Part shown: piece by piece, positions 44,495-55,608 of the stretch
How the letters are laid out: each line of letters begins with the position of its first letter
Numbering within the stretch: the stretch's first letter is position 1
From: Lysobacteraceae bacterium 2PB
GTDB lineage: Bacteria; Pseudomonadota; Gammaproteobacteria; Xanthomonadales; Xanthomonadaceae
DNA: 64,000 nucleotides
Direction of reading: 5' to 3'
NCBI GenBank assembly: GCA_005502915.1
Contig: SCMT01000011.1
Span: 1 to 64,000, forward strand
The notes under the pieces: generated by a model
Told to the model about the DNA's origin: nothing
Seen by the model: only the letters and a program-made list of their open reading frames with translations
Databases searched by the model: none
Position numbers and translations under genes: made by a program

Positions 44495-44899
44495 GTGATC
44501 GCGGCGGCCGATGGCGGCGAACAGGGATTCCAGCTCACGCTGGACACCGAAAGCTCCGGCCTCGTGGCCACGGTCACCGGCCGCATCGAGACGGTCGAAC
44601 ACCTGATCGCGCTGTTCATGGGCATCGCCGGCGAAGTGCGGCGCACGGGCGTGAAGCAGGTGCTCGTCCTCGACCACACCCAGGGCGTGGTGCCGCCCGA
44701 GATGCAGATGCGCAAGCTCTTCGCCGCGATGGAAGGGCAGGGCTTCGACGCGGTGCGCGTGGCCTATGTCGATGCGCGCGGCACCGCGGTCAGCCGCATG
44801 GAAGTCGGCGAGATCCTCGGCCGCGAACACGGCTACGAATGCCGGGTGTTCGACAACGAATCCCGCGCCCGGATCTGGCTGCATTACGGCGAGAGCTGA
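44495..44899 (+). CDS. SpoIIAA/STAS-like protein, function unknown
   Basis: A 134-residue soluble protein. Alternating strands and helices (LVATVTGRIETVEHLIALFMGIA, KQVLVLDHTQGV, VRVAYVDARG, YECRVFDNESRARIWL) resemble the SpoIIAA-like/STAS-fold family seen as small stand-alone proteins in many Proteobacteria. No phosphorylatable Ser of the anti-anti-sigma type stands out, so an anti-sigma antagonist role is not supported. The GTG start has GAGGGCGG just upstream. It follows the peroxidase gene by 11 bases, suggesting a shared message. Confidence 0.65.
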   Translation: MIAAADGGEQGFQLTLDTESSGLVATVTGRIETVEHLIALFMGIAGEVRRTGVKQVLVLDHTQGVVPPEMQMRKLFAAMEGQGFDAVRVAYVDARGTAVSRMEVGEILGREHGYECRVFDNESRARIWLHYGES

Positions 44900-44932
44900 T
44901 CGCCTTGCCGACGCCGTCCCGCTGTCGGAGCC

Positions 44933-47043
<2,111 letters not shown>

Positions 47044-47069
47044 TCTCCCGGGTCTCCGCCCCAGCCAAG

Positions 47070-47095
47070 CCACGGGCCGCGAAAGCGGCCCGTGG
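47070..47095 (+). terminator. Terminator after serS
   Basis: CCACGGGCCGC and GCGGCCCGTGG form an 11-bp stem capped by the stable GAAA tetraloop, followed by CGTTTG. It lies 26 bases past the stop codon. Confidence 0.8.
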
Positions 47096-47238
47096 CGTTT
47101 GAAGGCCCCCGGCAGGTCGGTCTGGATCGGGGGCAGGGGGCGCCCGGAACCGGGCGGCCGCAATGACTTTTGTCTGTTGCGGAAAGTGAGTTGGGCTGGT
47201 TAAATCCGTTCCATTGTTCCGAATATGGAAAGGCCGCC

Positions 47239-48216
47239 ATGAACGATCTGAACGACCTCTACTACTTCGCGATGGTGGTCGAGCACTCCGGATTCGCCGC
47301 CGCCGAGCGCGCGCTGGGCATCCCCAAATCCCGCCTCAGCCGCCGCATCAGCCAGCTCGAAACCGACCTCGGCGCCCGCCTGCTGCAGCGTTCGACCCGG
47401 CGTTTCGCGGTCACCGATGTCGGCCAGAGCGTGTATCGCCACGCGCAGTCGATGATGGCCGAGGCCGCCGCCGCCCGCGAGGTCGTCGACCGCCTCAGCG
47501 CCGAGCCGCGCGGCCTGGTCCGCGTCAGCGTCCCGGTCGGCATCGCCCAGGAACTCATCCCGAGGCTGCTGCCCGACTTCCTCGCCCGCTACCCGCTGGT
47601 CCGCGTGCAGCTGCACGTCAACAACCGCCGCGTCGACGTGATCAACGAAGGCTTCGATGTCGCGATCCGCGTGCGCTCCCGCCTCGACGACGACGGCAGT
47701 CTGGTGATGCGCAGCTTCGGCCAGATCCAGGAACTGCTGGTCGCCAGCCCGAAATACCTCGACCGCGCCGGCCGCCCGCGCGAGCCCGAGGATCTCGCCA
47801 ACCACACCACGCTCAGCATGAGCGAGGACGAAGCCCGCCAGCGCTGGGAACTGCAGGGCGAGAACGGCGAGATCCGCCGCGTCGAGCTCAAGCCCCGCGT
47901 CGCCGGCTTCGACTTCCCGATGCTCATGGCCTTGGCCAAGCAGGGCCTCGGCGTCACCCTGCTGCCCGAAACCATCTGCGCCGAAGCCGTGCGCGCGAAG
48001 GAACTGGAAGTCGTGCTGCCGCAGTGGCGACTGCCGATGGGCATCTGCCACGCCGTCTTCGCTTCCCGTCGCGGCCTGCTCCCCGCCGTGCGCATGTTCA
48101 TCGACCACCTCGCCGAATACATGCCCCCGCTGCTGGAGGTCTCCCGCCTGCAGTGCAGCAACTGCCCCCAGGCGGTGGAAAGCGCGAAACAGGTTAAAAT
48201 GCCGACCCCGGCGTGA
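47239..48216 (+). CDS. LysR family transcriptional regulator
   Basis: A 325-residue regulator. The N-terminal winged helix-turn-helix is in residues 1-60 (MNDLNDLYYFAMVVEHSGFA, then GIPKSRLSRRISQLE, where Pro-Lys-Ser marks a well known subgroup). The effector-binding domain spans about residues 90-295 (GLVRVSVPVGIAQE, FDVAIRVR, GLGVTLLPE). The C-terminus has an added CSNCPQA, giving a CxxC pair outside the usual fold, of unknown significance. GGAAAGG 5 bases before the ATG supports the start. LysR proteins usually act on a neighbouring or divergent gene; here both neighbours (serS and tRNA-Ser) are unlikely targets. Confidence 0.92.
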   Translation: MNDLNDLYYFAMVVEHSGFAAAERALGIPKSRLSRRISQLETDLGARLLQRSTRRFAVTDVGQSVYRHAQSMMAEAAAAREVVDRLSAEPRGLVRVSVPVGIAQELIPRLLPDFLARYPLVRVQLHVNNRRVDVINEGFDVAIRVRSRLDDDGSLVMRSFGQIQELLVASPKYLDRAGRPREPEDLANHTTLSMSEDEARQRWELQGENGEIRRVELKPRVAGFDFPMLMALAKQGLGVTLLPETICAEAVRAKELEVVLPQWRLPMGICHAVFASRRGLLPAVRMFIDHLAEYMPPLLEVSRLQCSNCPQAVESAKQVKMPTPA

Positions 48217-48313
48217 GGCCGGCATGCGCAGCTCCTGTCATCCCGAGCCGAAGGCGAGGGACCTGCTTCAGCGAAAGCAAAGGGAATGAAAGTGCTGCAC
48301 TACGACAGACAAT

Positions 48314-48403
48314 GGAGAGATGGCCGAGTGGTTTAAGGCAGCGGTCTTGAAAACCGCCGAAGGGTCAAACCTTCCGTGGGTTCGAATCCCACTCTCTCCG
48401 CCA
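48314..48403 (+). tRNA. tRNA-Ser, anticodon TGA
   Basis: A 90-base class II tRNA with encoded CCA. The acceptor GGAGAGA pairs with TCTCTCC, the anticodon loop is CTTGAAA with TGA at 48348-48350 (reading UCA), a long variable arm follows, and the T arm is GTGGGTTCGAATCCCAC. TGGCCGAGTGG in the D arm is typical of tRNA-Ser. Confidence 0.97.
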
Positions 48404-48480
48404 CATTTCTCGTGACCGGTCGACCGGAGCGGGCTTCCACTGGACGCATGGCGCCGGCCTGCCGGCGCAGGGACACGCCC

Positions 48481-49851
48481 ATGACAACGCCTGTATCCCC
48501 GCAGACACCAGGCGCCGAGATCAACGCTACCGCTCCCGACCACGTGACGCGCCGGGAAGCCTTCGCATTCTGGCTGAAGCTCGGCTGCATCAGTTTCGGC
48601 GGTCCGGCTGGGCAGATCGCGATCATGCACAAGGAACTGGTCGAGCGTCGGCGCTGGATCTCCGAACGCCGATTCCTGCATGCCCTCAATTTCTGCATGC
48701 TGCTGCCCGGGCCGGAAGCGCAGCAGTTGGCGACGTACATCGGCTGGTTGCTCCATCGCACCTGGGGTGGCGTGGTGGCCGGTGCGCTGTTCGTACTCCC
48801 GTCGCTGTTCATCCTGATCGGGCTGTCGTGGCTGTACATGGCCTATGGCCAACAGCCGGTCGTCGCTGGCCTGTTCTACGGCATCAAGCCGGCGGTGATC
48901 GCGATCGTGCTGCATGCGGCCTACCGCATCGGCGGGCGTACGCTGCACAACCCGTGGCTGTGGGCGATCGCGCTGGCGTCGTTCACCGCGATCTTCGCGC
49001 TATCCGTGCCGTTTCCGCTGATCGTCGGCAGTGCTGCGGTCGCCGGCTACATCGGCGGACGATTGGCGCCGCGGCATTTCGAAGCCGGCGGCCATGCCGG
49101 CGCGAAGCCGTCGTACGGCCCGGCGCTGATCGACGACGACACGCCCACGCCGGCACATGCGCGCTTCCGCTGGAGTCGATTGCTGCGGGTGGCTGTGGCT
49201 GGCGCCATCCTCTGGACGGTGCCGATGGCGGTGCTCTGGGCGATCTGCGGCTGGGATCACGTGTTCACGCAGATGGCCTGGTTCTTCACCAAAGCTGCGC
49301 TGTTGACCTTCGGCGGTGCCTACGCGGTGCTGCCCTATGTCTACCAGGGCGCGGTGACCCACTACGGCTGGTTGTCGCCGACGCAGATGATCGATGGCCT
49401 CGCCTTGGGCGAAACCACGCCCGGGCCGCTGATCATGGTGGTCGCGTTCGTCGCCTTCGTCGGGGCCTACGGCGTGGCGCCGTTCGGGACCGACGCCGGC
49501 TTCGCGGCCGGTGCGCTCGCGGCGACGCTGGTGACCTGGTTCAGCTTCCTGCCGTCCTTCCTCTTCATCCTCGGTGGCGGCCCGTTCGTGGAGTCCACGC
49601 ACGGCGAACGCCGCTTCACTGCGCCGCTGACCGGCATCACCGCCGCCGTGGTCGGCGTGATCTTCAGTCTTGCCTTGTTCTTCGGCTACCACGTCCTCTG
49701 GCCTGCGGGCTTTGCCGGTGCGTTCGACGTCATCGCCGCCGGGATCGCGCTGCTGGCGGGCCTCGCGCTCTTCGTGTTCAAGCGCAGCGTGCTGGAAGTC
49801 ATCGCCGTTGCAGCGCTTGCGGGATTGGGATTGCGGCTGCTGACTGCTTGA
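48481..49851 (+). CDS. chrA: Chromate transporter (ChrA, long two-domain form)
   Basis: A 456-residue inner-membrane protein of the CHR family, which exports chromate and gives resistance. It has two homologous halves, the first with ISFGGPAGQIAIMH and NFCMLLPGPEAQQLATYIGW, the second with LTFGGAYAVLPYVYQGAV and GETTPGPLIMVV. About 10-12 spans are visible. The start ATG 48481 follows AGGGAC by about 7 bases; an earlier in-frame stretch overlaps the tRNA-Ser gene and is rejected. No chrB regulator is next to it. Substrate specificity beyond chromate or sulfate cannot be judged from sequence. Confidence 0.92.
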   Translation: MTTPVSPQTPGAEINATAPDHVTRREAFAFWLKLGCISFGGPAGQIAIMHKELVERRRWISERRFLHALNFCMLLPGPEAQQLATYIGWLLHRTWGGVVAGALFVLPSLFILIGLSWLYMAYGQQPVVAGLFYGIKPAVIAIVLHAAYRIGGRTLHNPWLWAIALASFTAIFALSVPFPLIVGSAAVAGYIGGRLAPRHFEAGGHAGAKPSYGPALIDDDTPTPAHARFRWSRLLRVAVAGAILWTVPMAVLWAICGWDHVFTQMAWFFTKAALLTFGGAYAVLPYVYQGAVTHYGWLSPTQMIDGLALGETTPGPLIMVVAFVAFVGAYGVAPFGTDAGFAAGALAATLVTWFSFLPSFLFILGGGPFVESTHGERRFTAPLTGITAAVVGVIFSLALFFGYHVLWPAGFAGAFDVIAAGIALLAGLALFVFKRSVLEVIAVAALAGLGLRLLTA

Positions 49852-49867
49852 GAGGTGCTGGTCGGAT

Positions 49868-49885
49868 CCGGCCTGCAAAGGCCGG
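49868..49885. terminator. Short hairpin between convergent chrA and M28 genes
   Basis: CCGGCCT and AGGCCGG form a 7-bp stem with loop GCAA, in the 75-base gap between converging genes. It is short and lacks a T-run. Confidence 0.45.
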
Positions 49886-49926
49886 GTGCGAAGCCCCCAG
49901 CCTGCGGTCTGCTTCAGGTCGGAGCC

Positions 49927-50829
49927 TCACTCCACCCCCGCATCCCACGCCCGGATCGCAGCCTCCACCGCGTCGATGCCTTTCGCGACGGCGTGCGCGT
50001 CGACATGCGCGACGGTGTCGTCGGCGCTGTGAATCACCTTCATCACCTTCGGCATCGATTCCGGTTCCTTGCCGCTGAACACGGCGAGGATGTTCGGGAT
50101 CTCGGCGGCGCCGACCAGCGAATAGGACACGGCGGGCCATTCGGCCTTGAGGAAGGCGAGGTGGTCGGTGGGCGGATACTGCCTGCCGGCGGTGATCTGC
50201 AGGCCCTGCGCCTGCGCGGCGTCGCGGCTGCGCGCGACGAGCGGGTGCGCGTCGTCCGGCGTCATCATCCACAGGCTGTCGCCCCAGCCGAACACGTCGA
50301 AATTCACGTACAGCGCGGGCTTCTCGCGCTTGTCGGCGATATAGGCCGCGGCGCCGCGGAGGCCCTCCTCCTCCAGGTCCCAGAAGGCGACCTGCACGCG
50401 ATGGCGCTGCAGCGGCTTGCTGCGGAAGCGTTCCGCCAGCGCCAGCGCGACCGCGCTGCCGGAGGCGTTGTCGGTGGCGCCGCGCCCCTCGCTCACGCGA
50501 TCGGAGTGCGCGCCGATCAGCAGCAGCGGTTGTGCGGCATCGCCGCTGACCTGGGCCATCAGGTTCTCGCCGACGACATCGCCGTGCGCGAAGGTCTGGA
50601 CCTGTGCCGGCATGCCGGCCGCCTCCAGGCGCTTGCGCAGGTAGTCGCGACGCCCCGCGTTGTCGGCGGCGGACGCCATCCCGGTCACGTCGGCCTGCCA
50701 GGTCGTGGTCGCGACCGCCGACGGCGCGGGCGTGTCGCGCGCCCATGCGGGCTGCGCGAGCATGCCGCCGGCGAGGAGGAGGGCGGCGAAGGCGAGCGGG
50801 GCGCGGCGCAGCGGGACGGGCAGGGACAT
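49927..50829 (-). CDS. M28 family zinc aminopeptidase, secreted
   Basis: A 300-residue exported peptidase. Signal peptide PLAFAALLLAGGMLAQPAWA. The two-zinc site of family M28 is visible: His in IGAHSDRV, Asp in DNASGSAVAL, Glu-Glu in DLEEEGLRG, Asp in VNFDVFGWG, and His in IHSADDTV. GGAG 7 bases before ATG 50829 sets the start; upstream in-frame codons are not conserved. It probably trims peptides in the periplasm or medium. It diverges from the response-regulator gene, 157 bases away. Confidence 0.92.
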   Translation of the reverse strand: MSLPVPLRRAPLAFAALLLAGGMLAQPAWARDTPAPSAVATTTWQADVTGMASAADNAGRRDYLRKRLEAAGMPAQVQTFAHGDVVGENLMAQVSGDAAQPLLLIGAHSDRVSEGRGATDNASGSAVALALAERFRSKPLQRHRVQVAFWDLEEEGLRGAAAYIADKREKPALYVNFDVFGWGDSLWMMTPDDAHPLVARSRDAAQAQGLQITAGRQYPPTDHLAFLKAEWPAVSYSLVGAAEIPNILAVFSGKEPESMPKVMKVIHSADDTVAHVDAHAVAKGIDAVEAAIRAWDAGVE

Positions 50830-50986
50830 GGCGGAACTCCGGGGACGAAGCGGCGATGGTGCCAGACCCTCCGGGCGCGCGGCCCTGTCGGAAGTCATCG
50901 GGGTCGGTGTTTTCCTACACGCCTGCGCGCGGTCTTCCGCTTGTCGACCGATGGCGCCGCGCCTAGTCTGTGCGCCGGACGAACCG

Positions 50987-51649
50987 ATGGAAGCCAAGGG
51001 AATGACGATCCGCGTATTTCTGCTCGACGATCACGCGCTGGTGCGCACCGGCCTGCGCATGATGCTGGCCAACGAGACCGACATCGAAGTGGTCGGCGAG
51101 GCCGACAACGGCGAAACCGCGCTGCCGATGATCCGCAAGCTCAAGCCTGACGTGGTGCTGTGCGACCTGCACCTGCCCGGCATCAGCGGGCTGGAGGTCA
51201 CCGAACGCATCGTGAAGGGCGACTATGGCTGCCGCGTGGTCGTGGTGTCGGTGCTGGAGGACGGGCCGATGCCGAAACGCCTGATCGAAGCTGGTGCGTC
51301 GGGCTACGTCGGCAAGGCCGGCGATGCGGCGGAACTGCTGCGCGCCATCCGCGATGTCTCGCGCGGGAAACGCTACCTGGCCAGCGGGATCGCCCAGCAT
51401 CTGGCGTTGTCGGGGCTCGGTGGTGAAGCGACGCCGTTCGACGCGCTGTCGCCGCGCGAACTGGAAGTTGCGATGCTGATGGTGCAGGGCATGCGCCAGG
51501 AAGACATCGCGCGTCGGCTGAGCCTCAGCGCGAAGACGGTGAACACGCACAAGGCGCGCCTGTTCGAGAAACTCGGGATCCAGGACAGCATCGCGCTCGC
51601 GCGGCTGTCCTCGCAGTACGGCCTGAGCGACCCCGCGCGCGCCGTGTGA
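50987..51649 (+). CDS. GacA/UvrY-type LuxR response regulator
   Basis: A 220-residue two-component regulator of the FixJ/NarL class. Its receiver domain (about residues 6-125) has acidic LLDDH, the phosphorylated Asp in VVLCDLHLPG, Ser in VVSVLED and Lys in YVGKAGD. The LuxR HTH domain (about 150-215) includes LSPRELEVAMLMVQGMRQEDIA and SAKTVNTHKARLFEKLGI. It resembles GacA/UvrY, which control small RNAs of the Rsm/Csr pathway, but no histidine kinase is adjacent. Start ATG 50987 (MEAKGMTIRV) or 51002 (MTIRV) cannot be settled, as neither has well-spaced Shine-Dalgarno bases. Confidence 0.9.
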   Translation: MEAKGMTIRVFLLDDHALVRTGLRMMLANETDIEVVGEADNGETALPMIRKLKPDVVLCDLHLPGISGLEVTERIVKGDYGCRVVVVSVLEDGPMPKRLIEAGASGYVGKAGDAAELLRAIRDVSRGKRYLASGIAQHLALSGLGGEATPFDALSPRELEVAMLMVQGMRQEDIARRLSLSAKTVNTHKARLFEKLGIQDSIALARLSSQYGLSDPARAV

Positions 51650-51660
51650 CGCGCGCGGGG
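51631..51660. terminator. Hairpin overlapping the response regulator stop codon
   Basis: CCCCGCGCGCG (51631-51641) and CGCGCGCGGGG (51650-51660) form a perfect 11-bp stem around an 8-base loop that contains part of the stop codon. It lies 8 bases from the end of convergent rne and may stop both transcripts. Confidence 0.55.
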
Positions 51661-51667
51661 CGTTGCA

Positions 51668-54600
51668 TCAGGCGCGCGGTGCGTCGTCGTTCGACGACGT
51701 GTCGGCGGCGGGACGCGCGTCGACCGGCTGGGCATCGAACAGCGGCAGGCCGACGCCGTACTGCGGCGCGGCGATCTCGCTGACCAGCTCGGCGGCGACG
51801 TCCGGCGCGGCGACGACCACGTCCGGTGTTTCGGCAACCGCTTTGACCGGTGCTTCGACTGCGGCAGCTTCCACCACCATGGCGTCTGCAGCGGCCGTCT
51901 CGACGACAGGCGCTTCGACTGCGACGGTTTCGACAGCGACCGGTTCTGCAGCGACTGCCTCGACGGCGGCCGTCTCGACAACCGTGGCTTCGACCGCAGC
52001 CTGTTCGACGACCGGTTCGACGACCGCCGGCTCGATGACAGCGGGTTCGATGACAGCGGGTTCGATGACAGCAGGCTCGATCACGGCCGGTTCGATCACG
52101 GCGGGCTCGGGCACCACCGGAGTTTCGACGACGGTTTCGGTGGGCGCCTCGGGCGCGTTCGACGGTGGTGCGGGAGGCGCCGGGCTCGCCGCGACGTCGA
52201 CGACCGGCGGCTGCGCTGCGACTTCGGCGTCTGCAGGTGCGTCGGTCGCAGCGTCCGCCAGGGCGGCGGCCGCTGCGACCGCGACCGGCGCGGCAGCTGC
52301 AGCAGCCACGACGGGCGCCGGCGTTTCCTTCTCCGCGACCGGCGCCTTGGCGGGCGTTTCGGGCAGGTCGTCGAAATCGAACTCCGGCTGGCTGCGGTCG
52401 ACCGTGACCTGAGCGCCATCGTCGACGGCGATCACGTCATCGCCCAGCGCCTCGGCGCCGGCAGTCTCGCCATTGCCGCGACGGCGACGGCGGCCACCGC
52501 GACGACCACGGCGGCGGCGACCGCCACCTTCCGCGTTGCCGTCATCGGCGCCTTCGCCATCGCCGGCATCGGCGGTCGCGTCATCGCCCGCCTGCAGTGC
52601 TTCGTCGGACGCCGCGATGCCTTCGGTCTTCGGCACGACCGGTGCGACCACTGCAGTCGCCACAACGGCTGCCGCTGCGACCGGGGCCTCCGTGGTGGTC
52701 GCGGCGGGTGCGGCTGCGACCTGCGGCTTCTGCGCGTCCGCCTGCTGCGGCTGCGCGCGCTCCTCGCGACGCGGCTGCTGTGCCTGCGGCTGGCGCGGCT
52801 CGTTGCCCTGCGGCTTATGCGCCTGCGCGTCGGCCTGCCGATCCTGCGGCTTCTCCTGCTGACCGCGCGGCTTCTGGCCCTGTCCCTGCTGCTGGCCGCC
52901 CTGCTGCTGTGCGTTCTGCTTCTGCTGCTTCTGCTGGCCGTTGTTCTGCGGCTGCTTCTGCGGGCCACCCTGCGGCTGACCGGACTGCGCGTTGCGGTTC
53001 TGCTCGCTCCGCGACTGCTCGCCGCGCGGCTGATCGTTGCGCGGCTGATCGTTGCGGCGCTCGTCGCGACGCTCCTGGCGCGGCTGCTGGCCCTTTGGCC
53101 CGCGCTGGTCGCGACGCTGGTCGCGATCGCGGCGCTGGTCGCCGCCGCGGTCCTGGCGGCCCTGGCCTTGCTGACCCTGCTGCGCTTTCGACGGCGCTGC
53201 CGGCTGAGCGCTTTCGCCGCCGAACAGGCCCTTCAACCAGCCCATGAGACCGCCGGACTTCGCGACCGGTGCGGGCTGTTGAACGGGAGCCGCGACCGGC
53301 GCCGGCGCAGGTGCCGGAGCGGGCGCCGGCTGCTGGCGCGGCTGTTCCTCGCGCTCTTCGCGCAGCGGGGCAGGGCGGTCAGGCTTCACGTTGGTGACCG
53401 CGAACGGCGGCGGGATGTTGAGGTTGGCCTTGGTCAGCGCGATCGTCGCCAGCTTGCGCGGCGTGCCGCGCTGGTAGCTCGGCTTCGCGGTTTCCTCGCC
53501 CAGCTCGTTCTCGCGGATGCGCGTCACTTCGTAGTGCGGGGTGTGCAGCGACTCATCGGCGACGATCACGATCGGCGCGTCGTGGCGCTTCTCGATCTCG
53601 CTCAGCGCGCGGCGCTTCTCGTTGAGCAGGTAGTTGGCGATCTCCACCGGGGCCTGCACCAGCACCTGGCCGGTGTTGTCCTTCATCGCATGCTCTTCGG
53701 CAAGGCGGATGATCGACAACGACAGCGACTCGATGCTGCGCATGCGGCCGTGGCCGTCGCAGCGCGGGCAGACCAGCTGGCTGGACTCGCCGAGGCTGGG
53801 GCGCAGGCGCTGGCGCGAGAGTTCGAGCAGGCCGAACTTGGAGATGCGGCCGATCTGCACGCGGGCGCGGTCGTGCTTGAGCGCCTGGGCCAGGCGGTTC
53901 TCGACCTCGCGCTGGTGCTTGTTCGAATTCATGTCGATGAAGTCGATCACGACCAGGCCACCGAGGTCGCGCAGGCGCATCTGGCGGGCGACTTCCTCGG
54001 CCGCTTCGAGGTTGGTGTTGAAAGCGGTCTCCTCGATGTCGCCGCCCTTGGTGGCGCGCGAGGAGTTCACGTCGACCGCGGTCAGCGCTTCGGTCTGGTC
54101 GATCACCAGCGAGCCGCCGGACGGCAGGCGCACCGAGCGCTCGTAGGCGTTCTCGATCTGCGATTCGATCTGGAAGCGGTTGAAGAGCGGGGTGTCGTCG
54201 GTGTAGTGCTTGAGCTTGCGCAGGTTGTGCGGCATGACCTGCTCGACGAAGTCGCGAGCCTCGGCGTACATCTCCGGGGTGTCGACCAGGATTTCGCCGA
54301 TGTCGGCGCGCATGTAGTCGCGCAGGGCGCGGATGATCAGGCGCGATTCCTGGTAGATCGGCAGCGGCGAGGGCTTCTTCAGCGCGGCCTCGGTGATCGA
54401 CCGCCACACGCTGAGCAGGTAGTCGAGGTCCCACTGCAGTTCTTCCGCATCGCGGCCGACGCCGGCGGTGCGGATGATCACGCCCATGTCGTCGGGGATG
54501 TTGAGCTTGTCCATCGCCTCCTTGAGGGCGGCGCGGTCGTCGCCTTCGATGCGGCGCGAGACGCCGCCGGCGGTGGGCGAGTTCGGCATCAGCACCATGT

Positions 54601-54973
54601 AGCGACCGGCCAGCGAGATGAACGTGGTCAGGGCCGCGCCCTTGTTGCCGCGCTCTTCCTTGTCGACTTGGACGACGATCTCCTGGCCTTCGCGCAGGAG
54701 CTCCTTGATGCTGGCCTTGTGGTGGTCCACGCCGGCTTGGAAGTAGTCGCGGGAGATTTCCTTCAGCGGCAGGAAGCCGTGGCGTTCGCCGCCGTATTCG
54801 ACGAAGGCGGCTTCCAGCGACGGTTCGAGCCGGGTGATGCGGCCCTTGTAGATGTTGGACTTCTTCTGTTCCTTCGACGGACGTTCGATGTCGATGTCGT
54901 AGAGGGTCTGTCCGTCGACGATCGCGACGCGGAGTTCTTCCGCCTGCGTCGCATTGATGAGCATGCGTTTCAT
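51668..54973 (-). CDS. rne: Ribonuclease E
   Basis: A 1101-residue endoribonuclease that starts decay of most mRNAs and matures rRNA and tRNA; it also scaffolds the RNA degradosome at the inner membrane. The N-terminal catalytic half is complete: S1 domain (about residues 35-120), 5'-sensor ([11 protein letters not shown]), catalytic Asp301 (AVDVNSS) and Asp344 (VVIDFIDM), and Zn-link Cys402 and Cys405 (CPRCDGHG). After about residue 520 the chain is disordered, with a Gln/Arg/Pro-rich stretch (about 590-760) and an Ala/Val/Glu-rich tail with tandem AVIEP repeats. AGGAA about 10 bases before ATG 54973 supports the start. It is divergent from rluC as in E. coli. Confidence 0.96.
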   Translation of the reverse strand: MKRMLINATQAEELRVAIVDGQTLYDIDIERPSKEQKKSNIYKGRITRLEPSLEAAFVEYGGERHGFLPLKEISRDYFQAGVDHHKASIKELLREGQEIVVQVDKEERGNKGAALTTFISLAGRYMVLMPNSPTAGGVSRRIEGDDRAALKEAMDKLNIPDDMGVIIRTAGVGRDAEELQWDLDYLLSVWRSITEAALKKPSPLPIYQESRLIIRALRDYMRADIGEILVDTPEMYAEARDFVEQVMPHNLRKLKHYTDDTPLFNRFQIESQIENAYERSVRLPSGGSLVIDQTEALTAVDVNSSRATKGGDIEETAFNTNLEAAEEVARQMRLRDLGGLVVIDFIDMNSNKHQREVENRLAQALKHDRARVQIGRISKFGLLELSRQRLRPSLGESSQLVCPRCDGHGRMRSIESLSLSIIRLAEEHAMKDNTGQVLVQAPVEIANYLLNEKRRALSEIEKRHDAPIVIVADESLHTPHYEVTRIRENELGEETAKPSYQRGTPRKLATIALTKANLNIPPPFAVTNVKPDRPAPLREEREEQPRQQPAPAPAPAPAPVAAPVQQPAPVAKSGGLMGWLKGLFGGESAQPAAPSKAQQGQQGQGRQDRGGDQRRDRDQRRDQRGPKGQQPRQERRDERRNDQPRNDQPRGEQSRSEQNRNAQSGQPQGGPQKQPQNNGQQKQQKQNAQQQGGQQQGQGQKPRGQQEKPQDRQADAQAHKPQGNEPRQPQAQQPRREERAQPQQADAQKPQVAAAPAATTTEAPVAAAAVVATAVVAPVVPKTEGIAASDEALQAGDDATADAGDGEGADDGNAEGGGRRRRGRRGGRRRRRGNGETAGAEALGDDVIAVDDGAQVTVDRSQPEFDFDDLPETPAKAPVAEKETPAPVVAAAAAAPVAVAAAAALADAATDAPADAEVAAQPPVVDVAASPAPPAPPSNAPEAPTETVVETPVVPEPAVIEPAVIEPAVIEPAVIEPAVIEPAVVEPVVEQAAVEATVVETAAVEAVAAEPVAVETVAVEAPVVETAAADAMVVEAAAVEAPVKAVAETPDVVVAAPDVAAELVSEIAAPQYGVGLPLFDAQPVDARPAADTSSNDDAPRA
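52012..52116. repeat. Seven tandem 15-bp repeats in the 3' half of rne
   Basis: Seven consecutive 15-mers of the type CGGGTTCGATGACAG encode a run of [10 protein letters not shown]-like pentapeptides in the disordered C-terminal tail of RNase E. Three central units are almost identical. A multiple of three preserves frame, so copy number can change freely. Confidence 0.85.
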
Positions 54974-55608
54974 GGTCTTGCGTTCCTCGCGCGCTCTCCC
55001 CGGGCGCATCGCCTGGATGCGGAAACCGGATGCGCGGGACGCCGGGGTGGCGCGTCGCCTGGAGCAGACCTTCGGCCGCATGCGTCGTGCGGGCGCCCGG
55101 GGCGTTGTCGCGCGCTGCGGACCCCGATCCCGTCGAAACGGGATTGCGGCCCGGCCCACCACGCGCGATGGCGCATGGTGCCGGCGACAACCTCCTTGTC
55201 GGTTCGCCCGGGTCGTCCTGCCGGCTTTCGCCCGGACGGCCCGTCGTTGCAGATGGCGTGGGGTGTTTCCAGCGCTACGACACCACGGCGGACCGCGGGA
55301 GCGCTTGTTGTGCATGGAGCTAGTGTTGCCGGGCCGGCGGCCGACTCCCTTCGCGCCTTCGGCGCGAGGGGCGGCCACGCGGGACGTGTTCAGCCCAGGT
55401 GCGCAGGGCACCCGGCGATAAGCGGGAGTGCCGACGAGCCGCTAACATGGCCGCCCCGAGGACGGTGGCCGCGCACTGCATCGGATATCGCGGGGGAGGT
55501 GGGCTTTCGGCCCGCTGGCACCGCCGGCCGACGTTGCGGCTGGCGACCAACTCCCTAGCGAAATCAAACCCTTATATCGCGCAGCGAGTGTAGCAGATCA
55601 CGACCCTG
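54974..55608. promoter_or_regulatory. 635-base region between divergent rne and rluC, probable long rne leader
   Basis: No convincing gene is visible; frames open here are antisense or low-complexity shadows. The only AT-rich stretch (55553-55600, containing AAATCAAACCCTTATATC) lies next to rluC and is the likely promoter area for both genes, which would leave rne a 5' leader of nearly 600 bases. The leader holds hairpins, for example CTTCGCGCC with GGCGCGAGG at 55349-55369. In E. coli RNase E autoregulates through its long leader. The same is plausible here but not shown. Confidence 0.5.

Noticed and set aside
48235-48285. A possible dispersed repeat upstream of tRNA-Ser (CATCCCGAGC...GAGGGACCTGC type)
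   Set aside because: It resembles a short motif common in bacterial intergenic DNA, but only one copy is in the window, so I cannot support a repeat call.
48376-48480. An N-terminal extension of ChrA into the tRNA-Ser gene
   Set aside because: It overlaps a complete tRNA; ATG 48481 has its own ribosome-binding site.
52012-52116. Regular short repeats resembling a CRISPR array
   Set aside because: The 15-bp units abut without spacers and are translated in frame as pentapeptides of RNase E.
52817-55558. A 913-codon plus-strand frame opposite rne
   Set aside because: It mirrors the RNase E coding sequence and its low-complexity tail, with no start signal or family resemblance.
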